Below, piece after piece: positions 36,309-50,310 of a DNA stretch of 64,000 bases. The stretch is from NCBI GenBank assembly GCA_034096865.1, contig JAWQFJ010025561.1, positions 67,001-131,000 of the forward strand. The letters run 5' to 3'. Each line of letters begins with the position of its first letter. Position 1 is the stretch's first letter. The notes below the pieces were generated by a model that saw only the letters and a list, made by a program, of their open reading frames with translations, searched no databases and was not told the DNA's origin. A program made the translations under genes and the position numbers. This DNA comes from Theodoxus fluviatilis (taxonomy: Eukaryota; Mollusca; Gastropoda; Cycloneritida; Neritidae).

Positions 36309-36325
36309 TCACCAGAGGGCGCTGG
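36309..36325 (+). promoter_or_regulatory. CTCF-like motif
   Basis: TCACCAGAGGGCGCTGG closely matches the CTCF core CCACYAGRKGGCRSTR as known in bilaterians. The motif alone does not prove binding. It is the best regulatory-motif match I noticed in the 30.7-kb intron. Confidence 0.35.
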
Positions 36326-39282
36326 AAGCGTTTCCGTATGCCGCTAATATCGCCGCATCCCGAACATCCTTTACATTTTTATTCCGAAGGTTCATTTTCG
36401 GCGGCAGATGCCTCCATTTTCCCCCTACACAAAACACTGGCAGAGCCCATATGACATATGCAAGGCCTTGAGGCGGGCATGGATGAAAAGGATATAACAG
36501 TAAAACAACTTCCCCCGGCCCCTCTGCCCTGATAGCAAAATGCCTTTAAAGATTTTCAATAACCTTTAACGAGGTATTCTTAGTCGTATTTCTTTTTCCC
36601 AAACCTGTACTAAGGCGAAGAGACACAAAAAGTAGTTGCACGCATATACGCTTCGAGCGCCATCCCTGGATGGGAATTCAAAGAGCTCATGGCCCTTTAA
36701 AACACTTCTAGCTGGGTTTTTCATCAAAGCCCTTTAGGCATTAAGCTAGTTCTTGGATCGACAAGAAACCCAAATATATCGTCTTTAAAAATCGAGCGCG
36801 AACTTTGCAAGTGAATGCATTTTTTGTAAAAGTAATCTAGTCTCAACCTCAACCCATGACAAAAATTAACTTTAGTAAGTCCGTGACTTCAACAGGATTT
36901 TGAAACTGCCTGAACCAGCATCACCTCAGATAGAAGTTTTATTCGCGAAAGGATCTCTGAAGCATGAAGAAGGGAAGCAAAGTTTTGTTTAACCTAACGT
37001 GACAGAGCCGTGACAGCAATCGAACTGCGGAGGAAATAGTGCGCAAGGAAGCAAGGGAAGATAGCACAGCGCGACAGCAGCCAGATGCAAAGGGAGATTA
37101 CAGTCACAGAGACAAACCGTGAGAGACTACAAAAAGATTTAACAACCTGGCAAATCAAATCAACGCAAGGAACTAAAAAGCACCCCTAAACACAGGTCCT
37201 AGGACAGACAGCCCTGGCCCACTGAACAGACCCAAATCTATTAGTCTTCTTTTCCATGGCTCCCAGCATCAACCCACAGCAAGGGAAAAGGCGGCTGGAG
37301 AAAAACGGCTGACGCGAAATTGCGAAGGAAGACAATGAAATCGAATTAGTGAGTGTTTATCCAGGGGGAAGATGGCGCTCGTCAGTTTGCCGTTTATATA
37401 ATCAAATCTGCCCCGGCTCTCCCGGATAATGGGTGGGCGTAGGGAGGGGACGGGAGAAGGAGGAGGGTTGGGTTGGGGAGAGGGCTGGAGTAAAGAGGTT
37501 GGATAGGGAAAGAGTAGGGTAGGGTGATGGGTGGAGGAAAGGATAGAGGGCTAGGGAAGGATAAAAGGCTAGGCAAGGATAGTGGGATGGAAACAGATCG
37601 AGAGGGCTGGGAACGCTGATTACAGAAAAGACAGAACCAGAGGATGAAGTTTGGGGAGGGAGGGGAAGAGAGAGGGATACTGAAAAAAAACTCAGGAACG
37701 CTGTGGGATGAGAACCATGAGATGCAGTTTAGGGGAAGGAGGCGGCGGAGAGAGGGATTCAGAGCAGACTACAGGGTGGGGTGGGGTGGGCTAGAGAGTG
37801 AGATAGGGAAAGAAGACAGGCAAGGAGTGGCTTATGGAGGAGTGTGCAGAGATCAATGGACTTTTCCTACAGCAGATCTCATTCATCCTTATATTCCTCC
37901 CTCGCCTGTAATCCCTCCTCCCTCTCCCCTTCATTACAGCCCGTCCATGTGCTATGCTTCTGAACACCAACACGTGACTTTTTCGGCGACCTAGCTCTCT
38001 TCTATAATAAATATGGAGTACATCTTCCATCCTGTTATGGTTCTTACATATATCACGACCTTTTCCCTTCGATCCACGAGTTCTTTTATATAACTCCACA
38101 TCCCTCTCAGTCAATGCAACTTTAGCAGCCTATGTACGCTCAAAAACCCATCTATTGAGGTTTTCCTTCCCATAAGTCTTCGGTCCGCAAGGGTATTTGC
38201 ATGTTCTTCCCAGATTTGTTTATACATCCTTCCCGTAACGTCAAGCAGAGTGCTACGGTGCAGACACTTGCACACTGTCTTGAAATATTCACCATACATC
38301 TACTGCTCCGTCTCTTGTATCGACCACCTTCCTCTTCGGCGACAAATAAAGCCCGACAATAGGGGTTTTCCCCTGGCTTGCAGTCTGTCGATTCCAATAC
38401 GTCCCCAGCGAAGAATCTCTATGCATCAACAGACAAGTCAAGTTCTATAAGTTACTGACCGCGAATATATCCAGTGCGGCTGTGTGCGGCCTGCCCAAAC
38501 GCCGGCAGATCCGTCTGTTCTGGCAGACATATTGCTAGGCTCATGGCGTAACTTTTTTGCATGGGCGTGAGGGATGGGGGTAGATGTAAAACTGCACGAC
38601 ATATAATGATATACAATCGGCTTGAACTTCTGTGACGTACTCAACGTAAATAACAATGCAGAAAATGTTTGAGTAATGGCAGTCTTTAAACAAACTACTT
38701 TGATGGTTATCTCTTTCATCGGTAGGGCAAATATCGTGGTTTCGGGCTTTATTTGTTTCTATGCAGACACTCAGTACATTACTGAAAACCTCTAGGTGGA
38801 AGTCAAGCTGTAGCACACACACTACTATACCGCGATAAAATAAAATTGATTATGCCTGATGGATGTATTCACTCCCTTCATAAGTCAATGGAGCCATCCT
38901 CTCTGTTATGGCCAAAAGAGCTTTTCAAACACACATCATTCTTTTCTGCAGTGATCATCGAGGCACGGCTTGGTGGCACGACTTAAAATTCGAGACCGGC
39001 AAGGCGGCAGTCGACTGTATTCAGGTCGCGCATGCGAGAGAGGGGGACAGCACTTTGCGTGTTTGAGCCCATTCTGGCTGCTGACCGCCGTACATCACAG
39101 GGAGACGAAGCACCCCCACCATGCGAGACACGCCCCTGCAGTCATGGAAGCTGACATTCGAAACCGGAGACAAAATGCCTCCTGCCAAGGCCTCAATGCC
39201 CACGACGCAACGAGGCAAGGGAAGTCCTGAGTTGAGAGCTCTGAAATACGGCGTGCAACCATCCGCAACATCTTCGTCCCGT

Positions 39283-39301
39283 CCCCCCCCCCCCCCCCCC
39301 C
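39283..39301. repeat. Poly-C tract
   Basis: Uninterrupted run of about 19 C. Confidence 0.9.
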
Positions 39302-40298
39302 TAATTCTCCTTCCTTCAAGAAAGTCTTGGAAACCCAACGTCAATTAGGCCTAAACAGCTCTCCCTCACCCCTACCCGTCAGCTCCCATCCCCTTTGCCT
39401 TGGCGCCCTCCCCTTGTCCCCGTCATGTCGACAGTGGGGACATCTGGGAAATGTCTCCAAAACAAAAACTCGTTTTCTACTGAAACCAAACACCAGGAAG
39501 CACGGCAGCCATGAACACGAGACGATTTGTTTGGAGCCATTTCGTGGGTGAAAACAGGGTCAGAAAGTGGGGAAACGGACAAGCCAGTCTGGAGAAATTC
39601 TAGGCCTGTGTGTGCGCGCGCACGAATGTGTATTCTAAAAAAACCCGACAGATGTCTGACTAGGTAAATTTCGACTGAGTTCTTTGTTGCTCCTCGACCT
39701 TTTCCCTTTGAAGTCAAAAAGCTCGCGGCAAGTATACTAACAGATAAAGCGCCAGACAGAAACGACATCAGCCTAGGCGTTTCTTGTTCTTAATCACAAA
39801 TCGACTGACCACTGCTCCCAACACACGGCACCACTGCAGCCCTGCCGATCCCAGCAGTGCAATGAATATGCATGAGGGCAGACATGAAGTACAAACCTGC
39901 GTAGACATAAACACAAGTAAAGCGGGTGTAACCGACCGATACTATCTTTGCACTCGACAAGTCTCGAACGATATCCTCCACTGTTTACAAACCCAGCAAA
40001 GTGTTTATGATACGATAAATCACAAGCCAGGATCGTGAAGGATGAGTCACCAGGGTCGAAAAGAAGGGGCGGGCCAACTTCTCGCCTCGAAACGGAGGCC
40101 CTCTCATCTATCAATGTATCTTTCATTGGGGCAAGGAACCCCGGTTGGCACGTAACACGCTGGATTAGCCTCCTCTAAAAGCGCTCATAACCGGGTTCGC
40201 CCCCAAATGAATTCCATTAATAACCGCCCGTAGATGAGTCATAGTACGAAAGCCAAGAAACGGGGAAAAATAGAGCTGTGGATCGTAGAATCGAGGAA

Positions 40299-40414
40299 TG
40301 AGGGAGGGAAAGAGGAAGGGAGGGAGGAAGGGAGGGAGGGAGGGGGGGAGGGAGGGAGAGGAAGAGAGAGAGAGGGGGGGGGGGGCAAGAGAGCGGGGGG
40401 GGGGGGGGGGGGGG
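40299..40414. repeat. (GGGA)n and poly-G tract
   Basis: GGGA/GGAA units, GA, then two G runs, the second about 20 bases. Confidence 0.93.
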
Positions 40415-42137
40415 GTAAGATCCCGCGAAACCAAAGCATCTGATGAGAAGGACTTGGGCTAATCCAGAAAAACCCTTGCACCCAGAAGTGTGCAACAGTA
40501 GTGGCGATGGGCATTGCATCAAATCTCTTGAATTGTCAATCTAATGGATTTCGATCGAGGCGGACAATCCATCATCAACCGCACGACTTGAAGTGCCCCC
40601 GTAATTAGTGCTGGAGCCTGGGCCACTGGGGACACCACCGTGGAGGGCGTCGCGTCATGCGACTGTTGACGATGGCGATTTTTGATTTTGAAATTAGGAT
40701 GGCACTAATATGGTTGATGAGGCCAATGCGGGGGAACATTAATCTTCATCACACAAGCAGACAATCACGTTGCAGTCGAATCAGGAATCGGAACAAAGAC
40801 GCTCTTTGCGATGGGCTGATTGAAGTCTAAGGAGAAAATCTTCTGGTTTTTTCTCTCCCTCGTTTTCTCATCAGCAGCTAGACGGATCGATTGGACACTG
40901 ATTGGATACTGAGGACCCAATTAAACAGAAGAGAGGGGTTAAAAGAGATATAATTTGATATCAAACGAGATCATCAGGTTGGCAATTCCTCGAGGACGAA
41001 TTTAAGATCAAGCTTAAAATCATAACCTTCATAGCTCAGAATCAATCAAAACAGTAAATGTTTGTCGAAAGTGAAACATCTCCTCCTCGGATTTGACTCA
41101 TCGAAATTATTTTTTTCCTCTTCGATACTGGGATTCCTTCGAACTATAACCATACTGGCATCGGCGTTTTCCAGAAGACCAAGACATCATCATTTTGATG
41201 CTCCCGCCAAGGGGATGCAGAGGAAATTGAAGGACGATTCCATCAAACCGTTCTGAGAGTCGAACAAGAGAACACTCTCTCTGTGACTAATGAGACAGCG
41301 AGGGAAATGCAACAGGCGCATTCTCAAGGCGCGACTAGCTTGCTCTGACGAATCGCAAAAGACTCTCAGGCTAATGAAGCCATGTCGGTGTCCACATGCG
41401 TCTTGAGAGAGTGGCCAATCGCCCACTGGGACAAAGGATGGAGTGTGTGGGGAGGATGCGATGGGGAGGGAAGTTGGAGATGCAGGGTGGGTGGGGGCGG
41501 GGAGGCATGGAGGGCACGCTACAAATGGAAATGGATGAGCCGTGTTCTGGCCCTCTGCGGGAGCAGGAGACGGGGACCTGTCGTTAGCAGATTCAACAGA
41601 TCACCCCCAGCCCCGCCAGACGCTCCGGCACAACCTGGCAGACCCCTTAATTGGCTTTCTCGGCCCCCGCCCATTGCAGCTTAATCAATCAGAGGGATAT
41701 ACGGACACCGGCTCCCTAAGTCTTTTAATCAGGGAGGACCGCGCCTTCAGGAGTCGCGCCCAAAAGCGAAGATGACAAGGACGGTGCGAGCCCTGGATTG
41801 AATTTCTTCAGGCACCAGGGGAGGGTGGGTGTGAGTGGGTGGCTACAGTACACGGAAGGAAGAGGAAGATGCCTGCTTGAGCTCTGCTGCTCTCTGACGG
41901 AGGAGGAGTGAGGGCCTTTGGCGTGGAACCCTTGAGGTTGATTCAAGGGGGTCGCGGTCCCCCTCGCAGTCGATGACTAAGCTTGTTTTTTATATGCTAA
42001 TTAGTGGGGCTATCACACGCAATATTCCCGCTCCCCTGACAGATGCAATACCAGCCCCTTCCCCAGGGTCTCCGGCACTCTCAATACCTGCCCTGGGGGG
42101 ACAAGACCGCCAGTGGTGGGCCGTGGTTGCCTTTGAA

Positions 42138-42486
<349 letters not shown>

Positions 42487-42688
42487 GATGAGAGGTTCTA
42501 CATACTGTAGATAAGGACTAATAGAAATAGGAGAGGGACCTTGAAGTAAAAAAAAATCTTCAAATAGATCAGTACAGTCGGAAAGGTACATGAATACGTG
42601 CGCGAGCCCGTATGCACGTGCGCGGACACACATCACAGACTGAGGAAGGCGGAGGAGAGATTAATATAAGGCGGTGGAGAGAGAGAAG

Positions 42689-42761
<73 letters not shown>

Positions 42762-42780
42762 AGAGAGAGCGGGAGAGAGG
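42689..42780. repeat. (GA)n microsatellite
   Basis: About 90 bp of GA with GCGA interruptions near its end. Confidence 0.95.
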
Positions 42781-43548
42781 TGAAAGGAGGACGAGTGGTG
42801 GGAGATGACAAGCACGTGTGACAGCAAAACCTGAGACAGCCTTGAGGGCAGAAAAGAGGGGTAAAGGCACCAAAGAAAACACGACGCAAATCTCCCTTGT
42901 AACGTGACTTGAAAGAGCCTAATTCACTGGAACACTGGCTAATAATCAACTTCAGACTCATTTTTTACGACTCTTAGCATTCTGGCGAAAACTTCCAATT
43001 AATTCTGCTCCCGTAATCTCAAATTTTGATTGTCGATGGGCTTCATCCTGTTCAGGGTTTTTCCTTCGTCATCAAGGCAACTTGGCAACATGGACGCTGA
43101 CATCTGGACCTTGAAAGTGCAGCAGGAAATTTTCAGCGTTATTGCCTCGCGACTGTAATTCTACAATTCGCCAGTCTCCAACTATTAAAAAGTCAATCTT
43201 TTGACAGACAATTTTCACTTTCTCAGCAGCATCTAGGTTACAACCTCAAAACCGCCTTTCCCTTCACAATAACCATTTCCTGAAGACAGAAACTTGAAGG
43301 GAAACTAACCTGACAAGTTAGATGAGCTATTACCTTTTGTTTCTGAAACTAAAATAGCCTTTTGCCATATATTTACAAAATGCTTTGTGACTTAGTTCCA
43401 CTGAACGATATCGATGCCAACCGAAGATCCGACGAAGTGCTGAATTTCTTCAAAAACTGTCTCTGCAACCAAAGCAGACAAAATCCAAGGCAGTGGAAGT
43501 AAAATTGATGGCAATGATTCAAAACCAATATAATTTAGCAGTATAAAT

Positions 43549-44202
43549 GTGAGCGAGTTTTCGCGTCAACTAAAGTGACTCGAGTCGAACCGGAGGTCGC
43601 AAAAACTCGGTACGGTACGACCGGAGTGACGTCACCGGTTAACCAAAGTTCAACCTTGGCCCCAGCGTACGTTCACTCCAGTTCCAAGATGGCTGCCATG
43701 GCGAAGTGAGAAACTTCTGCAAATGTTTTTTCACAAAGTTACGGATTGTGAGAACACAATTGTTGTAAATCACTTAACCTTTCAAAAATTAAGGATACTG
43801 GGTTGGATACTGTCTTGGTTTTAATGCATTTTATTTTAGCAGTGATGTTTATTTTGGGAAGAAATGAGGTCAACAGGAGTTTGGGTGCGATTTCTGACTG
43901 TCAGCAGGGCAGGGATAAAAACCACGCTCCCCCCCCACCCCCGCCCCCCTCCCCAATCGGCCTAAATACATCCCAGCACAGCTTGCTTCTAATTTCATTC
44001 AAATTTCAGCCCCAAAACTCAACAGATTGCACAGATTTGTTCCACAACAGTAAATCCGCAACACACCAGCCAAGGCTGTCGCCATCTTGTTGCAAGGGAA
44101 GCGACTGGACACAACTGAACAGCGTTTTCGCGAAGAAAAAAACCAGACATGCGCAGTGACCCTACCGTAGCTAACCCAGGTTCCTCGCGAAAACTCGCTC
44201 AC
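43549..44202. mobile_element. MITE-like element with perfect 17-bp terminal inverted repeats
   Basis: GTGAGCGAGTTTTCGCG at the left end is repeated exactly in inverse orientation at 44186-44202. Inside both ends there is a second, diverged inverted match: CAAGATGGCTGCCATGG (about 43685) against the reverse complement of the GCTGTCGCCATCTTG region (about 44075-44092). The 654-bp element has no coding capacity I can recognise, so a non-autonomous DNA transposon is the best reading. A target-site duplication is not clear. A poly-C-rich tract lies inside (about 43930-43953). Confidence 0.65.
43626..43634. promoter_or_regulatory. CRE/ATF palindrome in the MITE-like element
   Basis: The palindrome TGACGTCA, the full CREB/ATF consensus, lies within AGTGACGTCACCGG. 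Another copy is at about 46130-46139 (AGTGACGTCATT). Presence of the motif is certain; function is inferred. Confidence 0.3.
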
Positions 44203-45954
44203 TGTGTTTTCATTGCTCGTGTGTACTTTATTCATGAGGTTTTGGACAACTCAGAGGGAATTTTAGTTTCTATCAGTGAGTTGGGGAATGGGTTCCTAGA
44301 TTTTCATGGTCTTCCAAACACAGTCTCCTGGGACCAACGGCACTTCGAAGTTTGTTTCTTTTCAGACCTCAAGAACTCGCCTGTTTATTTGGATGCAGCT
44401 GACGGCGGAAGGAACTAAGAGCTGGAGTGACAGCGAGGCTGCCGCTGCTATAACCTAGTAGCTGCCAACGTCTCCGCGCGGAGACTGGGAACCGGTGTAA
44501 AGGGGGAAAGGGGGAATCCACAACTGCCCCACGCGTTATCTATAAACGGAGTTGCCTTTCTAAGTAATGCGCCATTAAAAATCAGTAAGACAGGAATGTC
44601 CGTCTACAACAACTTGGAACAGGTATCATGATGGTAGCAATTTCAAGAAGCCCTTCAAAGGGTCAATTACGACATTCCGCAGCGACGAATGTTGCTTGTT
44701 TTCTTTCCCACGGCTTGAAGCCACACTGAAGAATAAATCCCGACAACTTGATAAACAAATGTTCCAGTTGCAGACAGCAGCTGCTGGCGCCGTGCTAGTA
44801 GACAATCGCGATTTTCCGTTAGCTGGTTGACGCGCTTTCCTTGAGAACCGAGTTCTGCATAGGACTGAGTAAATAGAGAAAACGAGAGGACGTCTGCTTC
44901 TGGGAACACCGGCACAGAGTGTTTACGCTGTCACATCAACAAACCACTGCCCGCAGGCTTCCTAATAAACGTGTTTCCAGTTGGGGGAAGGAGGCAATAG
45001 TCTCTTGCTAGCAGGTGATGCTCCGCTCTTTTAGACCGAGCAAAACCTTGTTTTCTCGCCTCCCTTTTTACGAAGACCTGCTTCCAATTGGTGGTGCGAT
45101 ATATTCTCATCTTAATGCCAGCGCTTGTGCTAACAAATGATGATGAAGCGGCGAAAACATCATATTTATAGGTCAGCTTTGATTTGTTGACAGAGCAAAA
45201 ACAACTATATTCTGTTATGATTGGAAAAGAAAGACCAAGGGTAGACAAATGTTCGTATGCTGACAGCAAGGAAGAGGATATTTCCTTGCAGTGTCCTTAT
45301 GAAATGTGCGGTGACTTTGTAACTTTATTCTTTGACAAGTTGCTAAAAGAATCAGAGAGATCGTCACAGATGTTGAATACAAACAACTGAGAATATGCAA
45401 AAACTCTCGTAGAGGCGGCATGAAATGCAAATAAGGACAGAACAGCTACTGAATATAAAAACAAAAATTCTAATCAGAAAAGCTCATACAGCTAACGCTA
45501 TGCGCACGAAGTCTCAGAAACGCTTCGTCGTAATCTAAACTAGCAGTGTCGCCACAGCTTTCTTAGAGGCTGGTTAGTTTTCGATTTTAATTATGATCCC
45601 ACAACACTAAAGACAAGGTTTAAACCGAAGTATACGATTTATGATTAAACATGTTGACATCTTCAGGTGCGTCAAAACAATCCTGAACTGAAAGCAATCA
45701 AATTTTTGTCTTTTATTAATTTCCATTTCTAAACCTATTTAATCCACTTAAACGTTTGATCTGTACAAAAAGTAATCAAGACAACTGTATCGTGGGCAAC
45801 ATCGTTCTAAAACATCACATCAACGCAATTGTGTGATAATTCGTCGTGAAGAGACAACTTCATTTGTTGGTCGTCACTTAATATACACGACGGTTCTTGG
45901 TTTGTGTAGTCTAAGTAACAAATATAGCATTGAATCTACTGGATTCCTCTTAGT

Positions 45955-45977
45955 CCCCCCCCCCCCCCCCTTCTGTG

Positions 45978-46063
<86 letters not shown>
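45955..46063. repeat. Compound microsatellite poly-C-(TCTG)n-(CT)n
   Basis: C run (45955-45970), TCTG (45979-46028), CT (46028-46062). On the minus strand it is GA then GACA, the same order as the arrays at 33.9 and 42.3 kb. Confidence 0.96.
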
Positions 46064-46065
<2 letters not shown>

Positions 46066-48368
46066 AAAAACTATGAACTCTGGTGAATGTCATCTTGACC
46101 TGTCCTATGCGATGCCATCTGAACTTCAGTGACGTCATTACCGCGCAAGGACACGCCACTCAGTAATTATTGCAGTGACAAGCCGCTCGGGGTGTGAAGA
46201 TGGCCTGCAAATCTAATCCTAGTGTCTCCCAGTGCAAATGCCACACACTTACGGGTGACATTTCTGCTCTCTTAGGACTGAATAAATCGAGTTGGCATTC
46301 GTGACGAATCTCTCGTGGCTTCCCTAGCAGTGAAGTAACCATGACCATCCCCTAGGGGTATAGGCAGGATGTTGAAAAAGTGAAATGTTTCCCAACATCT
46401 TGCCCAAATTATATGTTCCCGCCTAGACAGAACTGATCGCTGCTGTGAACGGAGGTCGTAGCGAGCGCGGTATTCAGCCACGCAAAGAGACACTGTCTCT
46501 AACACGTCCACATGCTGATATTCGGGCACTGCCGATGAACACACATTGAAATAGAAAAAAATGACATTAACGCAGTGAAACAAACAGACGAAGAGACTTG
46601 GAGACGTTCTTGAGGCTGTACAAAAATAAATGGCTGAAAGGACATGCAAGAATGACTGGTTTGGTATCTGACCAAAGAAAGTGGAAGAACTTAGATGTAA
46701 GATGAAATACCTATGAGTGAACAGACACGGTCACGCGTGAGTTAAACTATGTTCTTTTATAACTTTTGACAACAACATATCAAATCGGACATCATTTACT
46801 ACTGTCGAATATGCCGTTTCCTATATGAAACCAGACAGGCCAGAAGGCGGGGAGAAAAAGGAGGCCAGAACCTTGTTGGTGTGATTACCTATGAGGACAT
46901 TACAACCCGCAGCTCCACACTGGAACGTCTAATAGTGGGAATCGTGACACCTTGGGCAGGGATTGCCAGACACGAGTTCCCCTCTTGCCATCTACAGCGA
47001 TAAACCTACCTCACGGAGCTGGCGCGGTTATATTCTTTCCCTTATTCACACTCCTAGTGCGTCGTGACTGGGAGATGAAGTCTATCACTGTTCCCATTTC
47101 CTCAACTCTCGATTTTTAAAGTCACCTACAATCTCATGAAAATAATCTTCCCCAGCAGCCTATGATAGCTGGGAGATCACGTGTTACGCTTAATGAAAAA
47201 GCTGAATAGCTGTGCACTGTCTCTTGCTCTCCTACAAGGCATCGGCATGGGTGAAAGGACTCGCCCTCATCAGGCACATTCGAGGGCAGAAGGCCGAAAC
47301 AAAACAGAGGCCCATTATCCGCAACTTTCTGGGCCAACACACAGCAAGGACAGAGGCGGGCTTATTCTAGGACGGAGTTTCCGCCGCCTCTTGCTCCAAG
47401 ATCTTCCCAGATAGGGTGCTGTATAACAGACGCAGCGCAACCCGAGGTGGTCTTAGTCTTGCGTCTATCTCACCACGCACTCGTAAATCTGTCCTCACTG
47501 CTTTTCGACACCGAGGCAGGGCAACTGCAAGACGCCGGACCCCAATAGTCTCTCCACTCCATGCAGCAGGTCCCCAAACCACCCAGTAAACCGAGACTGC
47601 ATTTCCAAAAATTCCGACTGAAACTGGAGCGAGAGTTGTAGGCCCAGTCGCCTGGGAGTAGATCGCCGGCTGGGTGAAGCGAAGAAGCAGCTCTTTCATC
47701 GCGTCAGCATTACTCTCTTTATTATCGAGGCGCGGGGCGAGATGATCAGATTGATCAGTGGCGCCAAGCGACAGGGATGGAATAACTGGTTCGGCCCCCT
47801 TCCTGCGCAAGCACACACAATTGTGAAAAGACATTGCGCACTTCCGTTACACTCTATGTCGACTTTTGCCGACGTTTCGAATGAATCACGGGAATGATGA
47901 ATCTGAGGCTTTGTGAAAGCGAAGTAAATGCAAGAACGATTATGTTTTGATTCCAGCGGAAAATAAGAGTTCAAAAATTTACTTTGTATAAGGGCTTGCA
48001 AAAAGTTCCCAACGTTATAAGACAAATAAAAATAAAAACCGCTGGCGCTGAACCTCCAGGTTTTGGCATTGGAGGGATAAAAAATCCTTCTTTCTCCTTC
48101 ACCAATGTCCAATCTCCTCGAAATTACATCACGTCATTCGACGTCAAATGATCACGTCACACATGCCAAAACTTCCCTTGAGTCGGGAAAGAGTTCCGTC
48201 CCTTGCCTTCTTTGCAACATCAAAACGTACAAAAAGTCACTTTCTTTTCAAACCTCGATTCTAAAAATGTGATACATTCAATCGGACCTAACTTCCAGTA
48301 AGTGTGCAAAATGTCAAGGAAATCCGTCCAGTAGTGTTTTAGATAGCAGCCGTTAAGTCGGGACTGAC

Positions 48369-48375
48369 AGACACA

Positions 48376-48455
<80 letters not shown>
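48369..48455. repeat. (CA)n microsatellite
   Basis: About 86 bp of uninterrupted CA. Confidence 0.97.
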
Positions 48456-48458
<3 letters not shown>

Positions 48459-48976
48459 ACAGATAAAGCTGTGAGGACCTCCAGTAAACCTGCAGGGATA
48501 AGAAACATAATGGTAAAAGAACCAATCTACGCTCGCGTATCTTCAAAGAAGCTTGACAGAATCCATCCAAACTTCTCTACAGCATGAAAGGAAGTGCCAC
48601 TCTTCATACACCGATGGATACATCAACGTTTTACATTACACGAAGCAAACTTCCTAACATCATAAAAACCATGAACTCCCGCAAGCCCCACCAGGCGAGT
48701 TGATTTCCTAATTGGCTGTAAGGACTCGGCCCTGCAGTGCTCCTGGCGTTGAGGATCTGTGGCAGGGTGCTGGAACGCCGCCCGCCCAGTGCATGCTGGG
48801 AACTTTACACGGCAACAGGCCTCAACAAAGGGGTGTTTCGAACGCCCCTGGGGACTATCTGATTACCTACTGCCGCATCTCTTCATCTTCTCCCCTAACC
48901 ACCTTCAAACCTCCAGCACCTCCCTGCCCCGCCCCTCTCTCCAACAGACCTCCACCTGACACGGCCACGAGGAGCC

Positions 48977-48978
<2 letters not shown>

Positions 48979-49057
<79 letters not shown>

Positions 49058-49182
49058 GGAAGGAGGGTGAGGTGGAAGGAGGGTGAGGTGGAAGGAGGGA
49101 GAGGTGGAAGGAGGGAGAGGTGGAAGGAGGGAGAGGTGGAAGGAGGGAGAGGTGGAAGGAGGGAGAGGTGGAAGGAGGGAGC
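48979..49182. repeat. (GA)n followed by 16-bp minisatellite
   Basis: GA (48979-49054), then eight units of about 16 bp, AGGTGGAAGGAGGGAG; the first two read GGGTG at the end. Confidence 0.95.
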
Positions 49183-49992
49183 GGGGGCGCTAGAGAGACT
49201 GGGGGGGTCAGCACTGCTGCCGAGATGTCTGCCTCAATACCAGCCAACAAAACGGCGCGCTCTTTCCCAATGGGGCGCACTGCAAATGGCCTGCCCGATC
49301 AATTTTTATGTCTACCGGCGCGATCAACTTACTGGCTATTTAGACTGGCCAAGCAAGTCGCCCCGTCTCCTGCCCTTCCGTCTCGATCAATCTGTTCAAA
49401 CATAATCCACATTCCCGCTCCGCTTGGCCGCATGTCCGTGTGAGGTGGTGCCAGTGTAGATTGCAGGCTACACGGCCTGCCCTGGTCCGTTATTGCAAAT
49501 AAAGGATATTTTCTTCCATGGAAATTGCGTTTGCATCGATGGCTTGTTTCCCTTACTCTCGGTGAGAAATGGTGATGGTGCAGCATTGTATTGGGGATAC
49601 AATCGGTCGAAAGGACGAGGCCTGCACTACAACCAATGCAGGCTAAGAAACTGTTATTGACGTAATCATGGTCCAGGGCGCTTACATACTGTGCAAAGTA
49701 GACATCTGAGTGCGTGTCCGCTCAGTCCAATAGTTTGGAGCAAAGCCTTACAGCGAACATTTTTGTCTGGTATTTCTCGGTTAAAATTTAATTTAAAAGG
49801 AAATTACATCAGACGGGAAAGACATTTAAAGTGTCTATGAATTTTTCAGCCAACGATCACTATATGAGTGAGTCTCTAAACGTCAAATGGCCAACTGGTA
49901 CATTTTTAAAATGGTATTTACACCAATAACTAATTAACCTACATGCTTCTTTTGCAGGTGTGTAAAGTCACAAATGGTCAAATAGATAGTTT

Positions 49993-50310
49993 TTATGCAG
50001 TTTTCATTTTTACTGTTTGTGCGAGAGTGAATAAATAGATTGAAAGGTAAAATTTCCAGGAAAACAGAGACTTCAAAACGTTACACGACAGACAGTGCCT
50101 CACATTACCTAAAATAACAGGAACAGAATCGCTCTTAAATTGAAACCCAATTGTTGTTTCAGGAAATAAAGTGTTGTCTTCAATAATTTGCCAGATATCA
50201 GGATTTCCATTTTTATATTTTTTGACTTTGAACGCCAGAAACTTCGTGAATACGAGCGTTACAGATATGGTCATCAGCAGAGTCTGCAAACCGAAAATTG
50301 CTACCGGCAA
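49993..50310 (-). other. Unrecognised open frame of 105 codons, membrane-like
   Basis: The frame starts at a TTG and has a hydrophobic first segment (FGLQTLLMTISVTLVF), a polar middle (NPDIWQIIEDNTLFP), two cysteines (HCLSC) and a second hydrophobic segment (FYLSIYLFTLA). The order (hydrophobic helix, FP..T.., then paired cysteines) recalls the second extracellular loop of innexins, but the match is too weak to claim. It lies inside an inverted-repeat element and has no upstream exon I can support. Likely non-coding or a decayed fragment. Confidence 0.15.
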
